A stretch of DNA of 64,000 nt from Pedobacter sp. PACM 27299 (GCF_001412655.1 NZ_CP012996.1:4960001-5024000), one strand, 5' to 3'. Positions 49,669-59,414 are shown, counted from the stretch's first letter. The notes: a model not told the origin generated them from the sequence alone. Numbers and translations: made by a program.

Positions 49669-52272
49669 TTATTTAGCTGTACTCCTGAATGCAGAAGCCC
49701 GGTAAAGGTTATCTGTGGCCTGCAGAATTTTAGCTTTAAGCTTTGGATTATAATCAGGGTGTGCTTTCAGGAAATCTGTAACCAGGGCTGCGGCTTCCTC
49801 CGTCTGGTAATAGCTAAAGGTAGATTGCAACCAGCTTTGAGGGAAGAATATATCACCTGTTGTTTGGATTTCAACAAGCATATCCAAGCTCTTAGGCAAG
49901 TACGCAATAGAAGTTGCTTGCCTAAGCGGGTGATGCAGGTAGTACAAGGCAACACCCACATTGGCTTCTTTTTCCCTGTTCACCTTTAATTCTAAGCGTT
50001 TGAAAAAAGCATTCCGGTCAGTAAGATTTGAAGAAACAGCAGGCCTGATGTATTCATAACGTTTCCTGCGGTCTGCATTAGTGATTCTATCTAACTGTGA
50101 TTGGAGCAGACTGGAATTATCTTCCATTCTAAGAGCCAAAGCAAAGGTTAATGCGGTATAATCATCTTCCGATAAGATCAAACCTTGCGGTGCTTTTTGA
50201 TTTTTCCAGATGAGGTTTAATTGTTCAGTTGCGGTTTTCGATAGGAAGATGTCCTGATAAGCCTTGAAATATAGTTTTTTCTGATTTGCTTTAGGCTGGT
50301 TAATCATGGCATTCCATAGTACATTTTCTAATCTATTATGAATGGCCATTCTTTCTTCAGGCTTCATAAACTCCCAGAAAATAGTACTAATGTAACCAGT
50401 CATCAGTTTCAGATTAAGTTCTTCTTTTTCCTGACCAATACCACTCATCAACAACTCCAGCAATGCAGCGGGTTGGATTGATCTGCCATTTAACATGTTC
50501 TCATAAAGAGAAATATAGGCCGAAGCACGATTTAATGGCTGTTCAATTTTGTAAAGTTTTGAAAACATGGCATTGTCTACCGGCCATACGCCATACCCTT
50601 GTCCTGATGAATTAAACTGTACAAATAAGGGGGTATCCATTCCTATGACTTCTTTTACCGCCACTTCTTTTGCATTCAGATTTACCGTCAGTTCTTTAAC
50701 ACCATCAGGGTAATATAAACTGACTTCGAAAAGCTGAGGCCAGATTTTTTCGTCTTCAACTCTGCTTGAGCTAGCATTTCCGCTGCCATACTCTGCTTTT
50801 TGCTGGATATTGAAGCTGGTAATTTTACCATCTTTCTTTTCCAATTGGTAATCAACAACGGGTCTACCGCTATCATTTACCCATACTTTATTCCATTTTT
50901 GTAAATCAGCATCGGCATACTTATCCAGGATGGATATCAAGTCTGGCCATGAGGCATTGCCATTCGCAAACTTTTTAAGGTATTCACGAACTCCATGTTG
51001 AAATTTATCTTTTCCCATTAACCGCTCCAGCTGACGCATCATAATAGGTGCTTTATGATAAATGATATTGCCATAAAGTGTTCCGGCATCTTTTAAATTG
51101 TCCAAATCCTGACGGATAGGGTTTGCACCAATGGTACGGTCTACCCCATAAGCAGCGGGGAAGTGATCCACCAGGAATTTCAAATCAAAATCTGCCTTTC
51201 CGGTAATTTCTTCTGTGCTTTTATCTGCCATAAAATTGGCAAACACCTCTTTCATCCAGACATCTGTGAACCAATTCATGGTTACTAAATCTCCAAACCA
51301 GATGTGTGCCGTTTCATGTGCAATCAAATTACTTCTGGAGTTCAGCTGATCTTTCGTAGCCCCTCCATCTAAAAACAAGGAGGATTCTTTATATTGAATT
51401 GCACCTACATGTTCCATTCCTCCGAATTGGAAATCCGGGATGGCCACGAAATCAAACTTCTGGAATGGGTAAGGAATTCCCGTCCATTGCTCCATAAATT
51501 TCAAAGAATTCCCATGGATCCTGAAGATTTCATTTAGGCTATGATTAAGCTTTGCAGTATCTGTTTCACGGTATAAGAAATTTCCAGACAGGCGATCCAT
51601 TGGCGCTGTCATCTTTTTAAATTTCCCTGCGGCAAAAGCAAAAAGATAGGTACTGATCGTATCAGAAGGTTTATAATGATAAGTTTTGCGATTCGCTGTC
51701 AGTACTGAATCTCTCAGTGCTGCATTTGCAATTGCATTCCAATCCTTGGCTACCTTTAGAGTCAGGGTATAAACTGCTTTCATATCTGGCTGATCAAAAC
51801 ATGGAAAAACTGTTCTTGCACGATCCGGCACAAATAGCGTATATAAATAGTCTGAGTTTCGATTCAAAGCACCATTACCCGCCCAGAACTCTATAGAGAC
51901 CCCATTTTTTCCGGATTTCAGATATTTCTGATCTACAACCAAGTGCTCATTAACTAACTGTATTTCAACAGGCATCCCATTTACTAAAAGTTTTTTAAGC
52001 AGACTTTTATCTTCTTTAAAATCAAGCTGCAGGGGATATTTTGTCGATTTAAGCTGAAATGAAACCTCAGCTACTGCAGCAATTTTTTGCTCTTTCTCTG
52101 CTGGAATATCCAATTCCATCAGGTAATGAACCTCTGAAATATTAGCTTTTCTATAATTCGCAAGATTTCGGGAAACTCCGGTTTCTATTCCTGGATCAGG
52201 AAGAGATTTTACCGTCGCACAGGATAAAAAAACAGTGGCCACCAGGGGAAACAGATAACGTACATTCAGCAT
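49669..52272 (-). CDS. M1-family zinc aminopeptidase, lipoprotein
   Basis: 867 residues. Lipobox VFLSCATV after MLNVRYLFPLVA, so anchored in the envelope. Catalytic elements: GGMEHVGAIQY near 285 (variant of GxMEN with His for Asn) and the zinc motif HETAHIWFGD near 317 followed by the Glu in WMKEVFANFM, 18 residues on. The long C-terminal helical domain (about 560-867) matches the ERAP1-C-like part. It trims N-terminal residues from peptides. The stop abuts the convergent lipoprotein gene. Confidence 0.92.
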   Translation of the reverse strand: MLNVRYLFPLVATVFLSCATVKSLPDPGIETGVSRNLANYRKANISEVHYLMELDIPAEKEQKIAAVAEVSFQLKSTKYPLQLDFKEDKSLLKKLLVNGMPVEIQLVNEHLVVDQKYLKSGKNGVSIEFWAGNGALNRNSDYLYTLFVPDRARTVFPCFDQPDMKAVYTLTLKVAKDWNAIANAALRDSVLTANRKTYHYKPSDTISTYLFAFAAGKFKKMTAPMDRLSGNFLYRETDTAKLNHSLNEIFRIHGNSLKFMEQWTGIPYPFQKFDFVAIPDFQFGGMEHVGAIQYKESSLFLDGGATKDQLNSRSNLIAHETAHIWFGDLVTMNWFTDVWMKEVFANFMADKSTEEITGKADFDLKFLVDHFPAAYGVDRTIGANPIRQDLDNLKDAGTLYGNIIYHKAPIMMRQLERLMGKDKFQHGVREYLKKFANGNASWPDLISILDKYADADLQKWNKVWVNDSGRPVVDYQLEKKDGKITSFNIQQKAEYGSGNASSSRVEDEKIWPQLFEVSLYYPDGVKELTVNLNAKEVAVKEVIGMDTPLFVQFNSSGQGYGVWPVDNAMFSKLYKIEQPLNRASAYISLYENMLNGRSIQPAALLELLMSGIGQEKEELNLKLMTGYISTIFWEFMKPEERMAIHNRLENVLWNAMINQPKANQKKLYFKAYQDIFLSKTATEQLNLIWKNQKAPQGLILSEDDYTALTFALALRMEDNSSLLQSQLDRITNADRRKRYEYIRPAVSSNLTDRNAFFKRLELKVNREKEANVGVALYYLHHPLRQATSIAYLPKSLDMLVEIQTTGDIFFPQSWLQSTFSYYQTEEAAALVTDFLKAHPDYNPKLKAKILQATDNLYRASAFRSTAK

Positions 52273-52384
52273 TTGGCTAATTTAACAATGATTCTCTAAT
52301 TTGTTCGTCATATATAACCTCTGAAACTTGATTTATAGCAAATAATCATTCTTTAGTGTAAATTAGTAACAAAAAAATAATCAA

Positions 52385-53233
52385 ATGAAGACAACATTAA
52401 AAGCTTTGATGATTCTCGCACTGGCAGTTTCATTAAACACGGAACTTCAGGCTCAAGGTATCAAAATACCTCAGGCGAGTTCTGCTCAGACCATCACACA
52501 GAGTTTTGGATTAGGTAAAATCAACGTTTCTTATTCACGTCCAAACACCAAAGGCCGTAAAGTTTTTGGAGGAATGGAGCCATTCGACAAAGTTTGGCGT
52601 ACGGGCGCTAACTCAGCTACTTCCATCACCTTTAGTGACCCGGTGAAAATTGGCGGACAAGAGCTTGCAGCTGGTACTTATGGCTTATTTACCATTCCTG
52701 GCAAAGATGAGTGGACGGTTATCTTCAATAAGGATTCAAAACAATGGGGTGCTTATGAATACAAGGAGGCTGAAGATGTATTGCGCATCAAAGTAAAACC
52801 TGTTAAACTAAAAGAGAAAGTTGAAACTTTCACTATTCAGTTTGCTAATGTGTTCCCTACTACTGCAAAACTACAGTTATCATGGGAAAACACAGGTTTA
52901 AACATTGACTTAAGCACAGACATTGATGCTCAGGTAATGGCTAGTATTGATGAGGCCATGAAAGCTGAGAAAAAGCCTTATTTCGCTGCCGCACAATATT
53001 ACTTTGAAAACGGCAAAGACCTGAATAAGGCATTAGAATGGATCAATGCTGCTGAAGCTGCAGATCCTAAAGCACCATGGGTAAGGTTATGGAAAGGCCG
53101 TATTCAATTGAAAAAAGGCGATAAAGCCGGAGCAATTGCTTCTGCAGAAGCTGGAATTAAATTGGCTACTGAAGCTAAAGTGGATGAATATGTAAGACTA
53201 AACAGCGCATTACTTGCTGAAGCAAAAAAATAA
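52385..53233 (+). CDS. DUF2911 family secreted protein
   Basis: 282 residues. Signal peptide MKTTLKALMILALAVSLNTELQAQ. DUF2911 domain about 25-185: GKINVSYSRPNTKGRKVFGGMEPFDKVWRTGANSATSITFSDPV, AAGTYGLFTIPGKDEWTVIFNK, FANVFPTTAKLQLSWENT. The C-terminal 90 residues form two TPR-like helical pairs (ALEWINAAEAADPKAPWVRLWKGRIQLKKGDKAGAIASAEAG). Family function unknown. Monocistronic with a terminator. Confidence 0.9.
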   Translation: MKTTLKALMILALAVSLNTELQAQGIKIPQASSAQTITQSFGLGKINVSYSRPNTKGRKVFGGMEPFDKVWRTGANSATSITFSDPVKIGGQELAAGTYGLFTIPGKDEWTVIFNKDSKQWGAYEYKEAEDVLRIKVKPVKLKEKVETFTIQFANVFPTTAKLQLSWENTGLNIDLSTDIDAQVMASIDEAMKAEKKPYFAAAQYYFENGKDLNKALEWINAAEAADPKAPWVRLWKGRIQLKKGDKAGAIASAEAGIKLATEAKVDEYVRLNSALLAEAKK

Positions 53234-53260
53234 CATCCGGTTTATTCACATCGGTTAAAA

Positions 53261-53299
53261 CAAAAACGGGTTGCATCCTAATGATGCAGCCCGTTTTTG
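53261..53299. terminator. Bidirectional terminator between DUF2911 and the symporter gene
   Basis: CAAAAACGGG and CCCGTTTTTG pair, with GCATC/GATGC inside after a 2-base mismatch and a short loop. A-run and T-run flank it, so it serves both convergent genes. Confidence 0.88.
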
Positions 53300-53313
53300 A
53301 ATAAATAGCCGGT

Positions 53314-55020
53314 CTATACCGGTTTTTCTAAGCGCTTAGTTTCCTTGGTAAACTGCTGAATGACGATCGACAATAGCACAACCAGCATACAACCAATCAC
53401 ATTGAGCCATAAATAAGCAACCCAATCTTGCCTGCCAATGAGTACCACTGCGATTTCAGCCGTAATTGCAGCAAGAAAAACCGCTCTCCCATTGACCTGT
53501 TTGATGTAAAAAGCTACTAGAAATACCCCTAAAATGGTCCCATAAATATAAGAACCCAGGATATTCACTGCTTCCAGCAAATTCCCGATTTTACTGGCAT
53601 ATAAGGCCATAATGATACAGATTACTCCCCAAAACACGGTTGCCCATCTGGAAGCCTGCAGGTATTCATGATCAGACCCATCCTTGCGGATCAGTCTTTT
53701 ATAAATATCGATAACAGTTGTAGAGGCCAGAGAGTTCAAGGCACTGGCTGTTGAGCCCATCGAAGCTAAAAATATAATAGCAATCAGCAATCCAATTAGC
53801 CCTTTAGGCAAGTATTGCGTTACAAAACTCAGAAAGATATAATTGTTGTCATTGACATCTGCATGTTCATCATTCTTCGTCATCAGTGTAGTCACTTCCT
53901 TTCGGATCGACTTTCCTTTTTCATCAGCCATTTGTAAGTCAGTCCGATAACGATCAATTTCCGATTTATCCCCTTTGTTTAAAGCCTGATTCATCTGATC
54001 TACTACCTTTTGTTTTTCTACAAATGACAGATCATAAGCAGTTTTTAACTTATTCAGTTCCGGCTGGTATTCGCTCTTTTCCAACTTATTTAATTCAAAG
54101 CTGTTAAAAAAGATAGGCGGGCGATTGTATTGGTAAAAAGTAAACACAAGTACGCCAATCAAAAGAATCAGGAATTGCATCGGGATTTTAACCAATCCAT
54201 TCATCAGAAGCCCTAAACGGCTTTGGTTCACAGAAGCACCCGATAAATACCGTCCTACCTGACTTTGATCCGTTCCAAAATAAGAAAGCTGCAAAAAGAA
54301 TCCACCAATCAGGCCAGACCAAACCGTATAAGGATTGTTCAGGTCAAAGGTGAAATCGATCGCATTTGTCCTGCCCATTTTTCCGGCAATGCTCAGGGCT
54401 TTCCCAAAACCAATATCTCCAGGAAGTAAATGCACCACCATGATTCCTGCAGCAAATAGTCCACAGAAAATGATACTCATTTGTAACATCTGGGTATAGG
54501 ACACTGCTTTTGTACCTCCATAAACCGTATAAAACACCACTAAACTTCCAATGAACAGCGTAGTGTAAGTAGTATTAATATCTAATATCGTGGAAAGAAT
54601 AATCGAAGGTGCATAAATAGTAATTCCGGTAGACAAGCCCCGCTGAATCAAGAACAAGAACGCGGTTAATGCCCTGGTATTTAAATCAAATCGCTGTTCC
54701 AAAAACTCGTAGGCGGTATACACCTTTAGTCTGTGATATATCGGCACGAAAGTAATACACAATACAATCATCGCCAATGGCAGACCGAAATAAAATTGCA
54801 CAAAGCTCATTCCTGAAGAGTAAGCTAAGCCTGGAGCGGATAAAAAAGTAATCGCACTGGCCTGTGTGGCCATTACCGAAAGACATACCTGATACCATGG
54901 TGCCGTTTGGTTGCCCAGCAAAAAACCCTGAATATTTTTAGCTCCCCGGCTTTTATAAATGCCATAAACGACAATGGCCACCAGGGTAATGATCAATACT
55001 GCCCAATCTATGTTACTCAT
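53314..55020 (-). CDS. Sodium:solute symporter (SSS family)
   Basis: 568 residues with about 13 membrane spans. LeuT-fold sodium-coupled importer; SSS features include YKSRGAKNIQGFLLGNQTAPWYQVCLSVMATQASAITFLSAPGLAYSSG and the SMGSTASALNSLASTTVIDIYKRL segment. A hydrophilic insert of about 85 residues (305-390: Lys/Glu-rich, coiled-coil-like) separates two spans, unusual for the fold. The substrate is unknown; the operon with a PIG-L deacetylase hints at an amino-sugar or sialic-acid-type cargo. It overlaps the microprotein frame upstream by 4 bases (ATGA). Confidence 0.88.
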   Translation of the reverse strand: MSNIDWAVLIITLVAIVVYGIYKSRGAKNIQGFLLGNQTAPWYQVCLSVMATQASAITFLSAPGLAYSSGMSFVQFYFGLPLAMIVLCITFVPIYHRLKVYTAYEFLEQRFDLNTRALTAFLFLIQRGLSTGITIYAPSIILSTILDINTTYTTLFIGSLVVFYTVYGGTKAVSYTQMLQMSIIFCGLFAAGIMVVHLLPGDIGFGKALSIAGKMGRTNAIDFTFDLNNPYTVWSGLIGGFFLQLSYFGTDQSQVGRYLSGASVNQSRLGLLMNGLVKIPMQFLILLIGVLVFTFYQYNRPPIFFNSFELNKLEKSEYQPELNKLKTAYDLSFVEKQKVVDQMNQALNKGDKSEIDRYRTDLQMADEKGKSIRKEVTTLMTKNDEHADVNDNNYIFLSFVTQYLPKGLIGLLIAIIFLASMGSTASALNSLASTTVIDIYKRLIRKDGSDHEYLQASRWATVFWGVICIIMALYASKIGNLLEAVNILGSYIYGTILGVFLVAFYIKQVNGRAVFLAAITAEIAVVLIGRQDWVAYLWLNVIGCMLVVLLSIVIQQFTKETKRLEKPV

Positions 55021-55109
55021 TGAAAATATTTAGTAAACGCATAAAATGCTATGATTAAAAAGATGAGCCAGCCAATTAAAAACCTATAAAATACCCGGTA
55101 ATTATCCAT
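55017..55109 (-). CDS. 30-residue membrane microprotein between PIG-L and symporter genes
   Basis: Too short for standard ORF cut-offs. Its ATG (55109) shares one base with the PIG-L stop (TAATG) and its stop overlaps the symporter start in ATGA, so all three frames are chained by overlaps. The peptide starts MDNYRVFYRF, has one hydrophobic span of about 16-20 residues (LIGWLIFLIIAFYAF), and ends TKYFQ. Without it an 88-base gap would break an otherwise compact operon. Small membrane partners of SSS transporters exist elsewhere (YhdT with PanF, YjcH with ActP), though they are longer and unrelated in sequence. I infer a symporter-associated peptide. Confidence 0.72.
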   Translation of the reverse strand: MDNYRVFYRFLIGWLIFLIIAFYAFTKYFQ

Positions 55110-57553
55110 TATTTCTTTTTTGAAAGCAGGTTTATAAACAGTCGGTAGGCGCCTGGAACTCCTGCAGGCAACTGCCTGAAAAAGGATAGGGAAGTATAAA
55201 CAAATTTACCTTTGCCATAATCGGCAACCAGTAAGGAACCACTTTTCTCCGTATCACCGGTATCGTGCATTCCAAGGATAGGTATATATTTAGCATCAAC
55301 ATCTACGGCGAAGTACAAGCCTCTTTCTTGTACCCAGCCTTCAAAATCCTGTTGACTGATTTTATTAGGATAATTTAAGGCAGGATGATTAGGCGCCAGT
55401 ACATGAACAGCTGCATCTTCCTCAGTTACCCTTTCGGTGGTTAAACGGAAAGGGTAAGGCCCGATATGATCCAGCTTCAGTGGGGAATTAACATTGTATT
55501 GCACTAATAAAACACCACCATTCTCTACATACTTCATCAGTTTTGGCTGCATAGCATTAATCTGAGCATTGATATTATATAAACGAACGCCAGTTACAAT
55601 GGCATCAAAATGAGCAAGATCCCCATTTAGAACTTGCTGCTCAGAAAGCTGTGTCAGTTCAAAACCAATCTGCTTCAGAGATTCCGGAATCAGGTCGCCT
55701 GCTCCGGCTATATAACCAATTTTCTTACCGGCAAACTTCAGGTCAGTCTGGTCGATCTTTGCGGAAGCCAGTGGAAATAACGTTTGTAAGGGAATATGGT
55801 CATAATTCAACACCCGTAATCCCTGATGAAAAGTTTTCCCATTTACATTGACATTCAACCCCATTTCTCCAGTTTTAGCATGGGCGGCCGGACTCAATTT
55901 AAAAGTCAGCATTTCCTGTGCTCCTTTTTTACTGAGTTTAAAATCCAACTGCTGTGGCGTCATCTTCCAGCCTTCTGGCAATTGCACGGTTAAGCTGCCA
56001 TTTACCTCTTTCTCCTGAAAGCTTTTCAGTGCCACAGTGATCATTTTACTTTCCTGACCATTAAAAAGGAAGGCATTTTCCTGGAAGGTCGCTGTTACTG
56101 GAGGAGCAATAACCAATGGCTGATAAACTTCTCCTCTTACAGGATCCGTAAATTTATAAATGACAGGTACCTTTTTTTCGATCAGCTGATCTCCAATTTT
56201 AACATGAAATATCCCGTTTATGAAAGGTTCATTTTCCGGAAGTCCGATTAAGGATTGGTCATCTACAGTATAACTACCCTGACCATGTTTCTTCTCCAGC
56301 CAGTAAGGCTGGGTAATTCTGGAAGCAGTTCCAAATATCTTACGGTCTAACACCACCAATTGATTAGGCGCAAGTTGTACACTGGCTCCGCTACTTTCTT
56401 CGGTGACTAAAATAGGATAAGAGAAATCTTTTCCCGCTCTTGCGATCGCCTGTATTTTCACTGGAATAGAATCATTCAAAGTATAGGCAGGATTTAGGGC
56501 CGCCACCTCCAGCCATACCCCGGAACAAGCAAGAATCAACTGATCTAGCAAATCCTGTTTAAATGCCTTTCCCTTCACTAATTCTTTTAATTTTAACAAT
56601 TTTGGCACAGAGGCTCCAGGATTGGAAACCTGGTATTCGTTATTGATATCTGTTACCAATTGTTGGATTTGTTTGGCTCCAGGATAGCTGTTGAGCGTAA
56701 AATCCAGCCCTTCAAACAAGTCAGATTTCGCTTTTGATCCGGCGATAGGGCTAAAATATTCCAAAGCTGAACCGCGTTGCTTTGCGGAACCAAACCCCTG
56801 ACTTTTATGATTAGATCTGCTATCCGCAGCAATTTCCCCATAACTTTTACCCAATAACACATTGTATGTACCAACATCAATCTTCAATTGATCATCGGCA
56901 GTCGTGTTCATTCCTCCAAAATTATAAGTATTCCAAACGATTCTTTTAGCTTGCCATGGTTTCACATACGTCAATTGATCAGGAAACTGTTTTGGATCTG
57001 CTGCGGCCACAAAGGCCTCGCGTGCGAGAATTGCGGAACCAGAATGATGCCCATGTCCGGCACGTCCATCTTCCGGGAAACGGGTAATGATCACATCAGG
57101 CTGAAACTTACGAATCACCCATACAACATCAGCAAGAATTTTATTCTTATCCCAGATTTTGAAACTTTCTTCTGGTGTTTTAGAGAAGCCAAAATCATTG
57201 GCTCTGGTAAAGAACTGTTCTGCTCCATCCGTTTTTCTGGCGGCTAACAACTCCTGAGTACGGATCAGGCCAAGTAATTCGCCCTGCTCATTGCCAATTA
57301 GGTTTTGGCCACCGTCTCCCCTTGTGAGCGATAGATACCCTGCTCTTACCTTTTTCTCCTTGGCCAGATAGGCCAGGAGACGTGTATTTTCATCGTCAGG
57401 GTGTGCCGCGATATACAAAACACTGCCAGTCACATTTAACGCTTCCAGGCCTTGCTTAATCTCTGCTGCATTCAACTGCTGCACAGTAGATTGCGCTTTT
57501 AAAGAAAATGGAAGAACAAATGGTATTAAAAACAAATATTGACGAAGGTTCAT
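55109..57553 (-). CDS. Secreted PIG-L family deacetylase, multidomain
   Basis: 814 residues with a signal peptide (IPFVLPFSLKAQ). PIG-L (LmbE-like) domain about 38-290: the zinc motif IAAHPDDENTRLLAYL, LTRGDGGQNLIGNE, and the later GRAGHGHHSGSA. The middle (about 490-590: VNGSLTVQLPEGWKMTPQQLDFKLSKKG) resembles a NEW3-type beta-sandwich. The C-terminal 200 residues (VTGVRLYNINAQINAMQPKLMKYVENGGVLLV) resemble a ThuA/glutamine-amidotransferase-like fold. PIG-L enzymes remove acetyl groups from N-acetylglucosamine conjugates. First gene of the operon with the microprotein and symporter. Confidence 0.9.
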   Translation of the reverse strand: MNLRQYLFLIPFVLPFSLKAQSTVQQLNAAEIKQGLEALNVTGSVLYIAAHPDDENTRLLAYLAKEKKVRAGYLSLTRGDGGQNLIGNEQGELLGLIRTQELLAARKTDGAEQFFTRANDFGFSKTPEESFKIWDKNKILADVVWVIRKFQPDVIITRFPEDGRAGHGHHSGSAILAREAFVAAADPKQFPDQLTYVKPWQAKRIVWNTYNFGGMNTTADDQLKIDVGTYNVLLGKSYGEIAADSRSNHKSQGFGSAKQRGSALEYFSPIAGSKAKSDLFEGLDFTLNSYPGAKQIQQLVTDINNEYQVSNPGASVPKLLKLKELVKGKAFKQDLLDQLILACSGVWLEVAALNPAYTLNDSIPVKIQAIARAGKDFSYPILVTEESSGASVQLAPNQLVVLDRKIFGTASRITQPYWLEKKHGQGSYTVDDQSLIGLPENEPFINGIFHVKIGDQLIEKKVPVIYKFTDPVRGEVYQPLVIAPPVTATFQENAFLFNGQESKMITVALKSFQEKEVNGSLTVQLPEGWKMTPQQLDFKLSKKGAQEMLTFKLSPAAHAKTGEMGLNVNVNGKTFHQGLRVLNYDHIPLQTLFPLASAKIDQTDLKFAGKKIGYIAGAGDLIPESLKQIGFELTQLSEQQVLNGDLAHFDAIVTGVRLYNINAQINAMQPKLMKYVENGGVLLVQYNVNSPLKLDHIGPYPFRLTTERVTEEDAAVHVLAPNHPALNYPNKISQQDFEGWVQERGLYFAVDVDAKYIPILGMHDTGDTEKSGSLLVADYGKGKFVYTSLSFFRQLPAGVPGAYRLFINLLSKKK

Positions 57554-57649
57554 AAACAGATCTTAATATCCGAATGTAAATAAAACATCCTCAATCTGAA
57601 ACTTAATTTCGTCAATATTTGTAATCAGGTTGTAAAACAAAAAGGCGTC

Positions 57650-58243
57650 TTACAACAAAATCTTACTGCTCACCTCTTTATCTATAGTGATGAATCCTGG
57701 ATATTTAATCAATGCACCGGCAACTTTAATGCTCGGTCTGATTTTTAAAGTAAGTATACCTTTTTTCTCTCCACCACCTTTGTTTCCCTTAAGAAATTCG
57801 GTGATCTCCCCCATCACCTTGCTATTCGTCACAAAAGGATAAATATTTGCCACCATATCTACAGGGACAACAGTTGATTTTCCTCCTTCTACCTTTACTT
57901 CCTGGTTTACAAAACCAGAAGCAATTTCCGCTTTGTTGATCAGAATTTTATATTCAAATTCATTTATTGCAGCGGTATTGGGAGTTGGATTTGTAATTTC
58001 AAGGTTTATGCGTGCTTTTAAAGGCACATCTTGCCTTAACAATCCAAGCGCTAATCCAGGAAGACTGGCCAAATTAAGCTCCTGACCATTCAGCAATCGC
58101 TTCACATCTGTACCTCCAAGAGAGATCTGATCAGCAGAAACGACTTTATAGGTGCATTTTTCCAGCGCTTTTATTTGTTGTTTGCTGACACTACAGCTTT
58201 GAATGATAATCGCCGTTAGGCAAAGGATAATAATCTTTTTCAT
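57650..58243 (-). CDS. LEA14-like (WHy domain) lipoprotein
   Basis: 197 residues. Lipobox IIQSCSVS after MKKIIILCLTAI. The body has the LEA type 2 pattern: VPLKARINLEITNPTPNTAAINEFEYKILINKAEIASGFV followed by VEGGKSTVVPVDMV. Such proteins are beta-sandwiches of unknown function in bacteria. A hairpin GTTGTAA/TTACAAC (57629-57635, 57650-57656) overlaps the stop codon. Single gene. Confidence 0.82.
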   Translation of the reverse strand: MKKIIILCLTAIIIQSCSVSKQQIKALEKCTYKVVSADQISLGGTDVKRLLNGQELNLASLPGLALGLLRQDVPLKARINLEITNPTPNTAAINEFEYKILINKAEIASGFVNQEVKVEGGKSTVVPVDMVANIYPFVTNSKVMGEITEFLKGNKGGGEKKGILTLKIRPSIKVAGALIKYPGFITIDKEVSSKILL

Positions 58244-58321
58244 GATTTACTGTTCTTGTGTGTGACCTAGCTATAACGGATTATTCTTCCAATTGATATA
58301 AAAGACCTGCAGGATAAGTGT

Positions 58322-58753
58322 CTAGCGTCTTCTTTTACTTTGGTTCCGGCTAATGATATAGTCGATACTGTATTTACCGCTTCCTGATATCAATAGAAAT
58401 AAGTAAACCAGCAAATAATGACAAGCCAGTTCTTTCTTTTCAAAAGCATCTGCTGCATGCACCATAAATATGGCGATCAGCATAGTTACTATTAAAGGGA
58501 GGACTGCTAATCTGGTTCCTAATCCAAACAGCAATAATATAGAGCAGAAAAATTCAGCAAAAACGGCGAGTGCAAGGGAAGCAGTTTGACCGATTCCTAA
58601 GAAATCCATAAATTCTATTGGGCCACCAGAGGTTAGATATTGTAGTTTTGGATAACCATGTGCTAACATAAAAGCAGCAATGGCTACACGCAGGACTAGC
58701 AACATAAAATGAATGCCCTCTTGATTAAAATTCGTGTTGAATAGTTTTCTCAT
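58322..58753 (-). CDS. DoxX-family membrane protein
   Basis: 143 residues, four membrane spans. DoxX family hallmarks: LRVAIAAFMLAHGYPKLQYL and the third span LALAVFAEFFCSILLLFGLGTRLAVLPLIVTML. Roles of the family include sulfur/quinone redox or stress export; unclear here. It lies 47 bases after the tetR stop on the same strand, so is probably in the tetR transcript and under its control. Confidence 0.87.
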   Translation of the reverse strand: MRKLFNTNFNQEGIHFMLLVLRVAIAAFMLAHGYPKLQYLTSGGPIEFMDFLGIGQTASLALAVFAEFFCSILLLFGLGTRLAVLPLIVTMLIAIFMVHAADAFEKKELACHYLLVYLFLLISGSGKYSIDYIISRNQSKRRR

Positions 58754-58800
58754 TGACGTAGGTATGGTTTATAGGTGATAAGATAGATTAAAATTAAGAA

Positions 58801-59406
58801 TTACTTCCTGTTTATAGAGATAATGAAGCCAGAAATTGCATCTTGAAGGATCATTTTCTTCGCTGCATCTGGTTTTCCTTCTTTTTGAATCATCTGAATA
58901 GAGACCAGACCATGAAGAATAGACAAATAAGTATGGTATTTTAAAAAGTAGTCGGTTTCAGGATGGCTGCTTTCTTCGATTGCATTTTTGATGCTAGAAA
59001 TCATAATGCTGGTCGCATTTTTCAGTTCTTCGATTTCATTTACACGGTCGCAGGCAGGAATACCTAAACCAAACATCAATTGATAGTATTCTTTATGGTC
59101 AAATGCGAAATCCCAATAAGCATGTGCCATGGCTTCCAATTGCTCTGCTGGAATGGTATATTGGCCTTTAACTGTTTGCAAAGTATCCGCCAGTTTCTGA
59201 AAACCTTCTTTTGTAAATTCTAAAAGAATCGCCTCTTTGTTTTCGAAGTGATTATAAATCACTGGAATGCTGTATTCTATAGCATCGGCAATTTTTCGGA
59301 TAGATAAAGATTGCCAGCCGTCAGAAATAACCTGCTGCCATGCTGCTTCTAAAATACTAGCTCTGAATTCTTCCCTCTGTCTGATTTTACGCTCTGCAAT
59401 TCCCAT
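58801..59406 (-). CDS. TetR/AcrR-family regulator
   Basis: 201 residues. DNA-binding domain about 12-60: FRASILEAAWQQVISDGWQSLSIRKIADAIEYSIPVIYNHFENKEAILLEF, including the YSIPVIYNHFENK recognition-helix signature. C-terminal ligand domain (WDFAFDHKEYYQLMFGLGIP) matches the TetR_C_33 (WHG) type. A 29-bp operator-like palindrome starts 9 bases upstream of its ATG and covers its promoter, so it very probably represses itself and doxX. Confidence 0.9.
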   Translation of the reverse strand: MGIAERKIRQREEFRASILEAAWQQVISDGWQSLSIRKIADAIEYSIPVIYNHFENKEAILLEFTKEGFQKLADTLQTVKGQYTIPAEQLEAMAHAYWDFAFDHKEYYQLMFGLGIPACDRVNEIEELKNATSIMISSIKNAIEESSHPETDYFLKYHTYLSILHGLVSIQMIQKEGKPDAAKKMILQDAISGFIISINRK

Positions 59407-59414
59407 ATCATGTA

